This document shows positions 24,004-34,109 of a DNA stretch of 64,000 nt, one piece after another. The stretch comes from Cohnella faecalis. Lineage in GTDB: Bacteria > Bacillota > Bacilli > Paenibacillales > Paenibacillaceae. Positions within the stretch are counted from its first letter, which is position 1. The number at the start of each line of letters is the position of its first letter. A program made the translations under genes and the position numbers. The stretch is taken from positions 62,001 to 126,000 of the forward strand of contig NZ_QXJM01000040.1 in the NCBI RefSeq assembly GCF_003570905.1. Direction: 5' to 3'. The notes below the pieces were generated by a model that saw only the letters and a program-made list of their open reading frames with translations, was not told where the DNA came from and made no database searches.

Positions 24004-24474
24004 CTAGTCGTTCTCTATAGATTCGGCATGAAGCCGTATGACGAACAGCCCCGCATCCTCGCCCGCAATTCGGAGCGTGTAATGCCATTCGAGCAGCATC
24101 GGAAGCTTCGGACTAGGCGTCTGATCCCCCGGCCCTTCTCCTCCCGAGCTTACGATTCGGAGAAAAGACGTCTCCGTCTCCAACGGGAATTGGACATTGT
24201 CCGAGCGGTAATAGCCGGAATGCCGGCCTCCCGCCGAAAAAATTTGTTCCGATTCGACATCGCCCTGGCGTACCAGCCGCAGTCGCCCGTCCTTCCAGGA
24301 CAGCAGCGTCCTGACAAGGTTCGCTCCTTCGGTTTCCTCATAGCGCAAATAGATCGTCCGGTTTTTGGAGTACCATTCGCCTTCCAGCGACTGTTCTTGT
24401 TTCTCGCCGCCTGCATCGCTTTCCAATCGGATTCGGACGAGAGCTTTCTCGTCCGAAGCTCCATCCCTCGGCAA
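24004..24474 (-). CDS. ywiB: YwiB / DUF1934 beta-barrel protein (intact copy, C)
   Basis: 156 residues, the full DUF1934 length. This family forms a small beta-barrel of unknown function and lies directly before argS in Bacillales. The TTG start at 24,474 has a GGGGGG site. Recognisable stretches are VRIRLESDAGGE, RTIYLRYEETEGA and the C-terminal [15 protein letters not shown] strand. The stop lies 15 bases before the argS ATG, so the two are co-transcribed behind the T-box leader. Confidence 0.88.
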   Translation of the reverse strand: MPRDGASDEKALVRIRLESDAGGEKQEQSLEGEWYSKNRTIYLRYEETEGANLVRTLLSWKDGRLRLVRQGDVESEQIFSAGGRHSGYYRSDNVQFPLETETSFLRIVSSGGEGPGDQTPSPKLPMLLEWHYTLRIAGEDAGLFVIRLHAESIEND

Positions 24475-24484
24475 AGGATTTCCC

Positions 24485-24795
24485 CCCTTCTCGCCTGAAA
24501 AAAATAAAAAGCCCCCGTCTCAATACAAGAGACGGAGGCTAAGTCCGCGGTGCCACTCTTCTGGCTTTCCGATAACCGCGAGGTTACGCAATAGAAAGCC
24601 GCTCGAACACGATAACGGTGTGACCGGACAGCCCTACCAGCGCGTTCGCCGCGCCTTCAAGCCGTCAACTCCCGGGTGCGCTTCCGCCACGCTGGAAACC
24701 GCCGGCTCCCACCGCCCCGGCTCGCTGTTCGTTCCATTCATTGGCGTACTGTCCCGATCATCGCAAGTTACAGTTATGCCTTTATTATAGGGAAG
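24485..24795 (-). promoter_or_regulatory. T-box leader of ywiB-argS, copy C
   Basis: Third copy of the leader described at 20,170-20,466, on the minus strand. Confidence 0.88.
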
Positions 24796-24828
24796 CCGTC
24801 AAAAAAAGCAAGAACGCTCTCCGCCTAA

Positions 24829-27031
24829 TTACCGTTTGCGCGTCTCCGTTAAATGGAATTGCCCGACGAGCTGCTCCATTAACGCGGTAATCGCTTCTAC
24901 GTTGCGCGAAGTGTGGCGAACGTCCACGATATCCGCTTGCAGCTCTTGAACCTTCCCTTCCACCTCCGAAGAGATGGAACGGTTATCTTGGCTGACCGCC
25001 GCGATCTTCTCCATCAGCACGACGACCTCGTCGATAATTCGCGCCTTCTGGGAGTCATCCGCCTTCGCAGCTCCGAGCGTCTCTACAGCCGCAGCGACAA
25101 GCTCGGTTCCCTCTTCCACTACGCGCGTCCCTTCCTCCATGGAAGCATAAGCTTCTTGCGCATGAAGAGACAGCTTCTCGATAATCTCGTGAACCTCTTC
25201 CGTCGATTGCTTCGTCAGCTCCGACAGCTTGCGAATTTCCGAAGCGACGACGGCGAAGCCTCTGCCGTGCTCACCTACCCTTGCCGCTTCGATCGAAGCG
25301 TTCAAAGCGAGCAAGTGAGTCTGAGCGGAAATTTCTTCGATAACGGTAAGCACGCTGCGAATTTCGTGTGCGGTATCCCGAAATACCCGAATCGTCCCGT
25401 TCGTATCCGCGACCCGATCCGAAATATGGGACATCTTGTCCCCGATCCGCCCGACCTCGCTTTGAGCGACCGTAATTTGCTCCGAAGCTTTTTGCTCCAA
25501 TAGCTGGAGCGTCTCGCGCGCCTCGTCCGCCACCCCTTTGGCCACGTCGATATCCTTCAGCTGCCGACGAATGCTTCGCACCATATCGTGAATGCGCCCG
25601 CTTACCCGATCGATGGACTGCGCGGTCGTTACGGTAGATTCGCCGAGCAGCCGCTGGCTCTCCGTCACGTCGGACGCCGCCAGCTTTACTTTCATCATAA
25701 TGCCTTCCAGCGAATCGATCATATTATTGATCCATTTGGCCAAATCGCGCGTTTCGTCGTTCTCGAATTGAGCCGTGTCGAGCCTTTGGGTCAAATCCCC
25801 TTGCCCTCCGCGTTGATCCGGATGAACCGATTGATTCGGAGCAGAGGATCGACGACCTTCCGGCGGCTTCTCCCGTGAATAGCTCCGATCGTCACGAATC
25901 CGAACGCAAGATTAAACGCAAAGGCGCACAAGGCGATAACGGGAACGGATGCGGACAAAGCGATCAAGTAGACAAGGGCGGCAGCCAAAACCGCGCTTGC
26001 GACCGTCAGCCAAATATGCGGTCGAAGCTGTCGATACGCGATGCCCCGCCCTCGATAGACCTCTTCCAAATCCCCTTCGCACATCATCCCCCACAAATCC
26101 GGGCAATGCGGAAGCTTGAATGTTACGCCCTTCCCGATTACGGAAATATGCCGATAGTCGGAATACCCCGGGAATTCCACGAACAAATTGTGACCATTGC
26201 GAATCGTATTCGCTACGCCGGATGCAGCTGTCCGGTCGCCGGGTCCGTGAACATGAGCTCCAGCTCGGTATGCTCCTTCACCGATACCGTGCCCCAATCC
26301 GTCGTCACGCCGTCCTTCAAATTTTCCCCGTGCGTAAAGGTTCGGTCCTCGAACCGGCTTCGCGAAAGCGCCGTCCCCGGCACGATGTGCACGTTCAATT
26401 CCGCCTTCGCCATGAAAAGATAATTATCGCCGGAATCGGGGTACACATGGCCGGATTCCCGCTGGATCAAATCGCCGATGACATCGTTCGGAACCCGCGC
26501 TCCTATCGCCCCTTCCCATCGGCCGTCTTTCATAATCGGAAAAATGAACATCAGCGTCATTTTGTCATGGAAGGAAGAAGATCGCGGACCGATCGCAAGC
26601 GTCGTCGGGTCCGCATAAGGACCGAACAAGCACGGTCTCCCATTCTTGCCGTCAGAGCGAGCGTAGTTCAAGCCCGAAGCCAGCACCGATCCCTCTCCGT
26701 ACCCGACGCCGATGTGCGGAGCATAGGTAGAGAAGACGACCGCGCCCGGCTTGTCCAAAATAAAAATTTCGGTAAAATCCGCCGCGCGCGAGTAGGTTCC
26801 GGCTAGCAGCCGCTTGATTCCCTCTCCGGCCGATCCATCTCCGACGGAATCCAGTTGATCGCGAAGACGCTCCAGATGCAGCCAACACTCACCCGCCCAA
26901 TCGGCAAGCAGCTGCACCCTCGTCTCGGCAATCCCTTCAAAAATATTTTCGACATCCTCTTTGAGACCGGCATTCAAACGATACGACCGCCACAACGGCA
27001 ACCCCTTTTTGAAACCTAACCAATCGAACAT
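24829..27031 (-). pseudogene. methyl-accepting chemotaxis protein, copy C (two one-base deletions)
   Basis: Identical in layout to the intact 17,931-20,135 gene but 2,203 instead of 2,205 bases long. One G is missing in the G run near 25,799 (EGKG|DLTQ) and one C near 26,222 (QLHP|GVAN). Both are homopolymer losses and probably errors. Confidence 0.85.
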
Positions 27032-27113
27032 AGGTCTCTCTCCTCTTAGGTGAACATTTATATCTAATAATGTGAGGATTGTAGCACATTTTGTCGAATT
27101 TTTGGTTATTTTT

Positions 27114-27401
27114 TCATTCGGGGATTTCTTTGCCCTCTATTTTTTCGATTTCGCGGCAGATTTCATGCTGCCAGTCCTTATCTTCGGTCATCGAAGCGAG
27201 CAATGATAGGTTATATAACCCGGACAACCGGGATATATGCGAAGCGTTGACGGCAAGACAGTGCTCGAAGTCCGCCTGCTCCTGTGCGCTGAACGGACGT
27301 ACTCTCCTAATGAACCACAGCTCAGCCAATCTTTCGTATATGGGCATCATCATCATGGATCGAACATCCCCCTCATGAGCCATTATGGCCAACGAGTGCA
27401 T
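27114..27401 (-). CDS. small conserved-looking protein, copy C (intact)
   Basis: Same 95 codons as 17,561-17,848; see that entry. Since copy C joins unique flanking sequence on its right, this is the copy most likely to represent the true locus. Confidence 0.65.
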   Translation of the reverse strand: MHSLAIMAHEGDVRSMMMMPIYERLAELWFIRRVRPFSAQEQADFEHCLAVNASHISRLSGLYNLSLLASMTEDKDWQHEICREIEKIEGKEIPE

Positions 27402-27467
27402 CTTACATAGCCTGCGTTAGCAGCTTTGAGTTACTTATTTCCGCGTTCTCCCCTCCTTTCACAGACT

Positions 27468-27512
27468 AAAAAAGCGACCTCCCAAAGGCAACTAGCCCCA
27501 GGAAGATCGCTT
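27468..27512 (-). terminator. speB terminator, copy C
   Basis: Minus-strand equivalent of 17,450-17,494: AAGCGATCTTCC stem, loop, GGGAGGTCGC and a T run. Confidence 0.8.
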
Positions 27513-27547
27513 CATTATTCGATGGCACGCTTTTTAGCCGATTAGGC

Positions 27548-28420
27548 TTACTTAACGAATCCGAGCAGCATCTCGCGAATCATCTTCGAAGCGACGATCG
27601 GCGTCATCTCGGTCGGATCGTAGATCGGAGCGACTTCGACGAGGTCGAAGCCGACGACGTTCACGCCGGAGCGCGCAATCGCATGGATCGCTTCGAGCAG
27701 TTCGCCCGACGTGATGCCTCCCGCCTCGGTCGTTCCGGTGCCCGGCGCCGCGGAAGGGTCGAGCACGTCGATGTCGATCGTCACGTACACGGGACGACCA
27801 GCCAGCGACGGCAATTCGCTCTTAAGAGGCTCCGCGACGACGAATGGGTGGAAGTGGATACCCGATTGCTGCGCATACGTCCAGTCTTCCTTCGAGCCGG
27901 AGCGGATGCCGAATTGATAGACGTTAGACGGACCGATCAGCTCGGCCGCTTTGCGCAAAGGCGTCGAGTGGGAGAGCGGCTCTCCTTCGTAGTCTTCGCG
28001 AAGATCCGTATGGGCGTCAAAATGAAGAATCGCGAGATCCGGGTACTTCTTGTACACCTCTTGAATAACGGGCCACGTGACCAGGTGCTCGCCGCCCAGG
28101 CCGACCGGAATTTTGCCGTCGTCCAGGACGCCGCGCACAAACTCGGCGATGATGTCGAGACTTTTGGCCGCATTGCCGAACGGCAGCAGCAAATCTCCGG
28201 CATCGAAGTATTCCAAATCTACAATGCTGCGATCCAGATAGGGGCTGTATTCCTCCAGCCCGACGGACGCTTCGCGAATGCGGCCGGGACCGAATCGGGA
28301 GCCCGGACGGAAAGAAACGGTGTAATCCATCGGCATGCCGTAGATGACCGCCTTGGAGGAGGCGTAATCGTCGGAGCTGCAGATGAACACGTTGCCGGAA
28401 TAGGCTTGGGGTAAACGCAT
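27548..28420 (-). CDS. speB: agmatinase (intact copy)
   Basis: Hydrolyses agmatine to putrescine and urea, feeding spermidine synthesis. 290 residues, the normal ureohydrolase length. Manganese ligands are visible: His112 in GLGGEH, Asp135/His137/Asp139 in HFDAHTDLREDY, Asp216 and Asp218 in TIDIDVLDPSAAPGTGT. The start chosen is ATG at 28,420 (MRLPQAYSGN), preceded by GAGGAGAAC; the longer open frame upstream overlaps the intergenic gap. It lies 64 bases after speE in the same direction, as in B. subtilis, and ends at a terminator. Confidence 0.95.
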   Translation of the reverse strand: MRLPQAYSGNVFICSSDDYASSKAVIYGMPMDYTVSFRPGSRFGPGRIREASVGLEEYSPYLDRSIVDLEYFDAGDLLLPFGNAAKSLDIIAEFVRGVLDDGKIPVGLGGEHLVTWPVIQEVYKKYPDLAILHFDAHTDLREDYEGEPLSHSTPLRKAAELIGPSNVYQFGIRSGSKEDWTYAQQSGIHFHPFVVAEPLKSELPSLAGRPVYVTIDIDVLDPSAAPGTGTTEAGGITSGELLEAIHAIARSGVNVVGFDLVEVAPIYDPTEMTPIVASKMIREMLLGFVK

Positions 28421-28484
28421 GAACTTGTGTTCTCCTCTCAAGTAAAAGGGGAGCGACGGACGAGCCGCGTTCCCCGATCGCATT

Positions 28485-29321
28485 TTATTTCGTCAAATCT
28501 TCCACGAACTTCGGCAGCGCGAACGCCGCTTTGTGCAGGCGCGGCGAGTAGTATTTCGTGTCGAGCTCCAGAATGGCGCTCTCGTCGACTGCGAGCGGAT
28601 CGTGCTTTTTGCTGCCCATCGTGAACGTCCACAGACCGCTTGGGTAAGTCGGCACGTTCGCCGCGTATACCCGAACGAGAGGGAACACTTCTTTTACATC
28701 GCGGTTGACGCTTTGGATCAAGTCGGCTTTGAACCACGGGTTGTCCGTCTGCGCGACGAATAAGCCGTCTTCCTTCAACGCCTCGTAGATGCCTTGGTAG
28801 AAGCCGCGAGTAAACAAGTTGACCGCTGGGCCCATCGGCTCGGTCGTGTCGGCCATGATGACGTCGTACGTATTTTTGTGATCGTGAATATGCATGAAGC
28901 CGTCGTTCACAATGACTTCGACGCGCGGATCTTCCAGCTTGCCGGCAATCGAAGGAAGGTACTTCTTCGAATGCTCGATGACTTTGCCGTCGATGTCGAC
29001 AAGGACGACTTTTTTCACTTTCGGATGCTTCAGCGCTTCGCGCACGACGCCGCCGTCTCCTCCGCCAACGATCAGCACGTGCTCGGGGTTCGGGTGGGTG
29101 AACAACGGCACGTGGGCTACCATCTCGTGATAGACGAACTCGTCTTTTTCGGTCGTCATGACCATACCGTCGAGAACGAGCATGTTGCCCCATTCTTCCG
29201 TCTCAATCATTGCAAGCTCTTGAAAGTCCGTCTGTTCGTGGACGTACGTTTGTTTAATTTTCATCGTGATGCCGTAATTGTCGGTCTGTTTCTCCGTATA
29301 CCACAGTTCCATCGAGGACAT
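28485..29321 (-). CDS. speE: spermidine synthase (intact copy)
   Basis: Transfers an aminopropyl group from decarboxylated SAM to putrescine. 278 residues. The nucleotide-binding GGGDGG is at 86-91, the acidic VLVDID at 107-111, and the catalytic Asp158 in [11 protein letters not shown]. The ATG at 29,321 ([11 protein letters not shown]) follows AAGAAGGG. It is the first gene of the speE-speB operon, with a clear promoter at 29,379-29,406, and diverges from pbpG. Confidence 0.95.
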   Translation of the reverse strand: MSSMELWYTEKQTDNYGITMKIKQTYVHEQTDFQELAMIETEEWGNMLVLDGMVMTTEKDEFVYHEMVAHVPLFTHPNPEHVLIVGGGDGGVVREALKHPKVKKVVLVDIDGKVIEHSKKYLPSIAGKLEDPRVEVIVNDGFMHIHDHKNTYDVIMADTTEPMGPAVNLFTRGFYQGIYEALKEDGLFVAQTDNPWFKADLIQSVNRDVKEVFPLVRVYAANVPTYPSGLWTFTMGSKKHDPLAVDESAILELDTKYYSPRLHKAAFALPKFVEDLTK

Positions 29322-29378
29322 GGATATCCCTTCTTTCTTCGAAAAATGCTCGTCCGCTATAATGTGCCAAACAAGTGT

Positions 29379-29406
29379 ATTATATAAAAAAGCTGGCAAA
29401 ATGCAA
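29379..29406 (-). promoter_or_regulatory. speE-speB promoter
   Basis: Minus strand TTGCAT (29,401-29,406), 16-base spacer, TATAAT (29,379-29,384), about 50 bases before the speE start. Confidence 0.75.
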
Positions 29407-29488
29407 CCGAATAGCCTCCCCCTAACTTTTCCATACTGAAAGGATACGGTTTCCGCAGGCGGAAGTTAGCGGCAGGGGAGGTGCTTTC

Positions 29489-31543
29489 GTGAGTGCGAAT
29501 TCGGAAAACAAGCCTTCGGAGAAGCAAAAAAATCGGCGCTGGTCGGCGGTAAGACGCCACTTGGCGTGGATGACGCTGTTCGGCTTGCTTACGGCGGCGG
29601 GCGGCGGATACGTCCTGCTTCGTTACGGCGCGCTGCCGGCAGGCTCCGTGCCGCAGCCGACGCAATTGCTGGGCGCGGACGGCACCGTAATCGCCCAGCT
29701 TGAGGGCGGCGTCAATCGACGCTCTGTTCGGCTCGCGGATATTTCGCCTTGGTTGATCAAAGCTACGCTCGCGGTTGAGGATCGGCGTTTCTACGAGCAT
29801 AGAGGCGTCGACGTGAGAGGACTGGCGCGAGCCGCCTGGACCGACGTGCGTCACCTGTCCAAGCGGCAAGGAGCTAGCACGCTAACCCAGCAGCTCGCCC
29901 GCAACCTGTACTTGTCGCATGAACGGACATGGAAGCGGAAGCTGAAGGAAGCCTGGTATGCGGCGCGGCTGGAGCAGACGTATACGAAGGACGAAATACT
30001 CGAGCTCTATCTCAACCAAATTTATTACGGGCACGGCGCATACGGAGCGGAAGCCGCATCCCGTCTCTATTTCGGCAAATCGGCGAAGGAGCTCACGCCG
30101 GCGGAGAGCGCCTTGCTCGCAGGCATCCCGAAAGGGCCCAGCTATTATTCCCCGCATCGGCACCCCAAGGAGTCGCGCCAACGCAGACAAACGGTGCTGC
30201 AGGTCATGAAAGATACCGGCGTGATCTCCTCCGCGACGGCAGATGAAGCTTCCCACACGGCCGTCTCGGTCCGTCCGCTGCCGGAAGAGCCAGAAGGAAC
30301 CGCCCCGTATTTTGCCGACTATGTGTTAAAAATAGCCGAAAGCAAGCTCGGCATCGACGAAAGGCTGCTGCACGACGGCGGACTCGTCATCCGCACGACG
30401 CTCGACGCGGACATGCAGCGAAAAGCCGAGGAAGCCATTCGCGACGGCCTGCCGCCGAAGTCCGAGCTGCAAGGAGCGCTCATCGCCATCGATCCGCGCA
30501 ACGGATACATCAAGGCGATGGTCGGCGGCCGCAGCTATCGCGGCAATCAATATAACCGCGTCTTCGCCTCGACCCGCCAGCCGGGCTCATCGTTCAAGCC
30601 GATCGTCTATGCGGCTGCGCTGGAGCGGCGGATCGTTACGCCGGCGACTCGGTTCCGGAGCGAGCCGACGATTTTCTATTACGACAACGATCGAAAAATA
30701 TACCAGCCCAGCAACTACGCCGACCGTTACTTCCGCACGGAAATCGGGATGCGCCAAGCGATCGCCGCTTCCGACAACATTTTCGCGGTGAATACGATTA
30801 TGCAGACGGGGGCCGAATCGGTCATCGCCATGGCGCGAAGGCTGGGCATCGGCTCTCCGCTCAAAGCCGTTCCTTCGCTTGCTCTCGGTACTTTTCCAAT
30901 CAGTCCGTTCGAGATGGCTTCCGCCTTCTCGGCTTTCGCCAACGGAGGATTCAAATATACGCCCCTTGCCGTTCTGAGCATTCGGGATAGCAAGGGCAAC
31001 ACCCTGTATGAAGCTCATCCGCGCGGCGAGCAGGTTATCTCCCCTGCCCTCGCGTTCGTAACGACCCAACTGCTGGAGAGCGTGTTCCAAAAAGGCGGCA
31101 CGGCCTACCGGGTATCGAGGCTGCTTGCCAGACCCGTCGCGGGCAAGACGGGAACGACCGACTCCGACGCCTGGACGGTCGGCTACACGCCGGAGCTGGC
31201 GACCGCCGTCTGGCTCGGCTATGACAAAGGAAGAGCCATTACTTCCGGCGAAGCGCATCGGGCGGCTCCCATTTTCGCCAATTTCACCGAATCGGCCCTC
31301 TCCGGCTCCGCTTCGCCCGGCTTGTTCACCATGCCGGAAGGAGTCGTCACCGCGTTGATCGACCCGGTTACAGGCTTGCTCGCAACGGACGGCTGCCCGA
31401 ATCCCGTGCTCGAAACGTTCCTCTCCGGAACGGAGCCTTCGGCCTCCTGCTACGTACACGGCTCTGCAAAAGAGAAGACCGGCGGCACCGCCAGTCAAAA
31501 ATCGGGAGCGTGGTGGAAAAAGCTGAGGCATTGGTGGAACTAA
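29489..31543 (+). CDS. pbpG: class A penicillin-binding protein (PBP1A/PbpG type)
   Basis: Bifunctional peptidoglycan glycosyltransferase/transpeptidase, 684 residues. GTG start at 29,489 after GGGGAGG. One membrane anchor (about 25-46). The GT51 domain has EDRRFYEHRGVD (Glu97), QGASTLTQQLARNLYL and the YLNQIYYGHGAYG motif. The transpeptidase has Ser367-S-F-Lys370, SDN at 428-430 and KTG at 553-555. The C-terminus has a GTEPSASC segment and a WWKKL tail, like B. subtilis PbpG, which also lies divergently beside speE-speB. That relative acts in sporulation. The N-terminal ~400 bases are also duplicated at 14,595 and 15,481. Confidence 0.93.
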   Translation: MSANSENKPSEKQKNRRWSAVRRHLAWMTLFGLLTAAGGGYVLLRYGALPAGSVPQPTQLLGADGTVIAQLEGGVNRRSVRLADISPWLIKATLAVEDRRFYEHRGVDVRGLARAAWTDVRHLSKRQGASTLTQQLARNLYLSHERTWKRKLKEAWYAARLEQTYTKDEILELYLNQIYYGHGAYGAEAASRLYFGKSAKELTPAESALLAGIPKGPSYYSPHRHPKESRQRRQTVLQVMKDTGVISSATADEASHTAVSVRPLPEEPEGTAPYFADYVLKIAESKLGIDERLLHDGGLVIRTTLDADMQRKAEEAIRDGLPPKSELQGALIAIDPRNGYIKAMVGGRSYRGNQYNRVFASTRQPGSSFKPIVYAAALERRIVTPATRFRSEPTIFYYDNDRKIYQPSNYADRYFRTEIGMRQAIAASDNIFAVNTIMQTGAESVIAMARRLGIGSPLKAVPSLALGTFPISPFEMASAFSAFANGGFKYTPLAVLSIRDSKGNTLYEAHPRGEQVISPALAFVTTQLLESVFQKGGTAYRVSRLLARPVAGKTGTTDSDAWTVGYTPELATAVWLGYDKGRAITSGEAHRAAPIFANFTESALSGSASPGLFTMPEGVVTALIDPVTGLLATDGCPNPVLETFLSGTEPSASCYVHGSAKEKTGGTASQKSGAWWKKLRHWWN

Positions 31544-31654
31544 AGCCGATCTTGCGGCTTCCTCTTAACAGAAACTTAACGGTTTCCAACACATTTTGCT
31601 AACACTTTGCCCCTACACTTAGACCTACATACTAGTGTAGCGAGGTGCTTTCAG

Positions 31655-33402
31655 CTGTTTAAGTTCTTAAGACGCAAAAGCTTGATGTTTTCGAGCTCCT
31701 TGGTACTGGCATTCCTGTTTCTGTGCGTCATCTCCGTGATGGTGTGGGGCTCTACATTGCCCAGAAAAATGCCGCCTTCCACGAATTCGAACAGATCGGA
31801 GACAAGCTCCGCACGCAGGCGCAAGCCAACGTCAGCTTAATCTTACCGATGGCGCAGGCTTTCGACGCAAACCAAGAGCCGCCCGCCGACGAAATGGAAA
31901 TTTTGAAGAAGCTGCTCGACGGCATGACGGACCCCGACCTGCTGACCAACTCTTACTATTTATCGGCGAATAAAATCGATAAAGACGGGACGGCCTACCT
32001 TAAGACGCTCCAAGTAAGCCAATCGCTAACCGACAAGCAATTCGTCGCAGGCAAGGAGTTTCCGGCGTCGGACGTTCTGTTGAAAGCCTTCGACGAGTCC
32101 GCCAAGGGCCATTCCGAGCTCACCGCCTCCTATCAAGACGAGCTTGGCTCGTGGATAACATACATAGCGCCCGTCCAAGACGAGGACGGGGATCCGGTAG
32201 CCTACTTCGCGATTGACTTCGATTACGATAAAGTCGAAAAGCAGATGAGCACGCTGCTTCTGCGCGCCGTCTTGTTCGGTATCATAGTCGCATTAATCGC
32301 GATTGGGCTCGTCATCTTCCTCATTCGAATGGCCGTTCGCCCGCTGCGCCTTTTGGCAGCGAATGCGAAAGAGGCGGCCAAAGGCAATCTGACCGTCTCC
32401 GTGCCCGTTACCAACGGCAACGAAATCGGCCAAGCGTCAGCCTCCTTCAACGAAATGATAGGCAGTCTCCGCGAGCTGGCGATCAACATTAAGCAGACTT
32501 CGGCGGAAGTGTCCGTATCCTCCCGCAGCCTGAAGGAGACGGCGAGCCAGACAGCTCAAGCAACGAACGAAATTACCGAAGCGATTCAGAACGTCGCCAC
32601 GGGCACTGAGACGCAGCTCGGAAGCTCGCAGGAATGCCAGCGCGCCATGTCGGAGATGGCCGGCGGAATCCAGCGGATCGCCGAATCCGCCTCCGTCGTC
32701 TCCGATCTTGCGGTCAACACGGCGGACCTCGCTGCGGAAGGCGACACCGTCATTACCCGTACCGTCAAACAAATGCAAACGATCGAGTCTCACGTCTTCA
32801 CCGCCTCCGATTCGATGCGCGAATTGAACGATTCGAGCGACAAGATCGAGGATATTCTTTCCCACATTTCCGAAGTCGCCAATCAAACCAATCTGCTCGC
32901 CTTGAACGCATCCATCGAAGCGGCGCGCGCCGGCGAACACGGCAAAGGCTTCGCCGTCGTCGCTCACGAAATCCGGAAGCTTGCCGAGCGCTCCAAGGAA
33001 TCCTCGGAGGAAATCGTAGCGATTCTGCATTCGATCGGAATCCGCTCGAAGCAGGTCGCCGCCTCCTTGGCCGTGACGGCAGAAGAGACGCGAATCGGCT
33101 CGGAGCTGGCAGTCACTTCGGGCGAATCGTTCCGCTCCATCCTGCTCTCGGTCAAGCAGGTGTCCGAGCAAGTGCAGGAAGTGTCCGCTTCGTCGCAGCA
33201 AATGTCCGCCAGCAGCGAACAAATAGCCGCCTCGCTAGAGGAGCTCGAACGGATCGCCCAAACCTCGTCCGCCCACTCGCAGCAGGTTGCGGCCGCCTCC
33301 GAGGAGCAGTTGGCCTCCGTCGAAGAAATCGCCAGCGCCTCGGAGCAGCTCCGCTCGATGGCCGGCGATCTGAATGAAGCCGTCAGCCGGTTCGCAGTGT
33401 AG
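31655..33402 (+). CDS. methyl-accepting chemotaxis protein (one frameshift)
   Basis: Classical chemoreceptor, about 582 residues when one G is restored in the run near 31,745 ([11 protein letters not shown]). It has an N-terminal membrane helix, an extracellular sensor of about 150 residues, a second helix ([20 protein letters not shown]), HAMP ([20 protein letters not shown]) and a signalling domain with the tip [19 protein letters not shown]. The start is uncertain: GAGGTG is followed eight bases later by an in-frame CTG at 31,655, and an ATG at 31,684 lacks a good site. Its sensor differs from that of the receptor at 17,931. A strong terminator follows. Confidence 0.88.
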
Positions 33403-33421
33403 GCCGACGCGAATATATTGC

Positions 33422-33458
33422 AAAAAAGCGAGCAGGTAAATTCCCCGCTCGCTTTTTT
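33422..33458 (+). terminator. terminator after the chemoreceptor gene
   Basis: AAAAAAGCGAGC (33,422-33,433) and GCTCGCTTTTTT (33,447-33,458). The bases from 33,460 to the array at 33,536 hold nothing I recognise. Confidence 0.88.
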
Positions 33459-33535
33459 GCAGCTTTCCCGCCGCTCCTTGGCACCTTGGGCGCTTCGAGC
33501 CTGCCTGGAGTCGGGCACCCCGCCTTACGCACACC

Positions 33536-34003
33536 CACCAAACCATTTAGCCTTACAGCAGCCGGTTACTCTCACCTTTTGCGCCCCACCAAACCATTTA
33601 GCCTTACAGCAGCCGGTTACTCTCACCTTTTGCGCTCCCACCAAACCATTTAGCCTTACAGCAACCAGTTACTCTCACCTTTTGCGCCCCACCAAACCAT
33701 TTAGCCTTACAGCAACCGGTTACTCTCACCTTTTGCGCCCCACCAAACCATTTAGCCTTACAGCAGCCGGTTACTCCCGCCTTTTGCGCCCCACCAAACC
33801 ATTTAGCCTTACAGCAACCAGTTACTCTCACCTTTTGCGCTCCCACCAAACCATTTAGCCTTACAGCAACCGGTTACTCTCACCTTTTGCGCTCCCTCTA
33901 GACCATCTAGCCTTACAGCAGCCGGTTACTCCCGCCTTTTGTGCTCAATCTAGACCATCTAGCCTTACAGCAGCCGATTACTCCCGCCTCTTGCGCTCCA
34001 GGC
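33536..34003. repeat. 51-bp tandem array 2 (about 9 units)
   Basis: About nine units of 51-52 bp, each with ACCAAACCATTTAGCC followed by TTACAGCAGCCGGTTACTC. It lies between the chemoreceptor terminator and the acyltransferase gene. One unit aligned without gaps to a unit of array 4 gives 32 identical bases of 51 by hand count, including CAGCCGGTTA and TAGCC at matching positions. Confidence 0.94.
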
Positions 34004-34109
34004 CGCATTTTACAATGTCGTGTATTTTTTACATCGCTTAGAGGAACTTTTTCTACTGTTACTCGTCTACAGATTGGTGCTAATTCCGAAACGAAGTGGG
34101 CGATGCGCT

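Larger units (their letters stand above)
22562..29897. repeat. copy C of the inverted triplication
   Basis: Same orientation as copy A. Error-rich from 22,562 to about 24,180, then clean, and continuous with unique sequence (pbpG and beyond) on its right side. Confidence 0.93.

Noticed and set aside
32437..33222. Minus-strand open frames across the chemoreceptor at 31,655
   Set aside because: Antisense shadows of the repetitive Ala/Ser/Glu-rich signalling domain.
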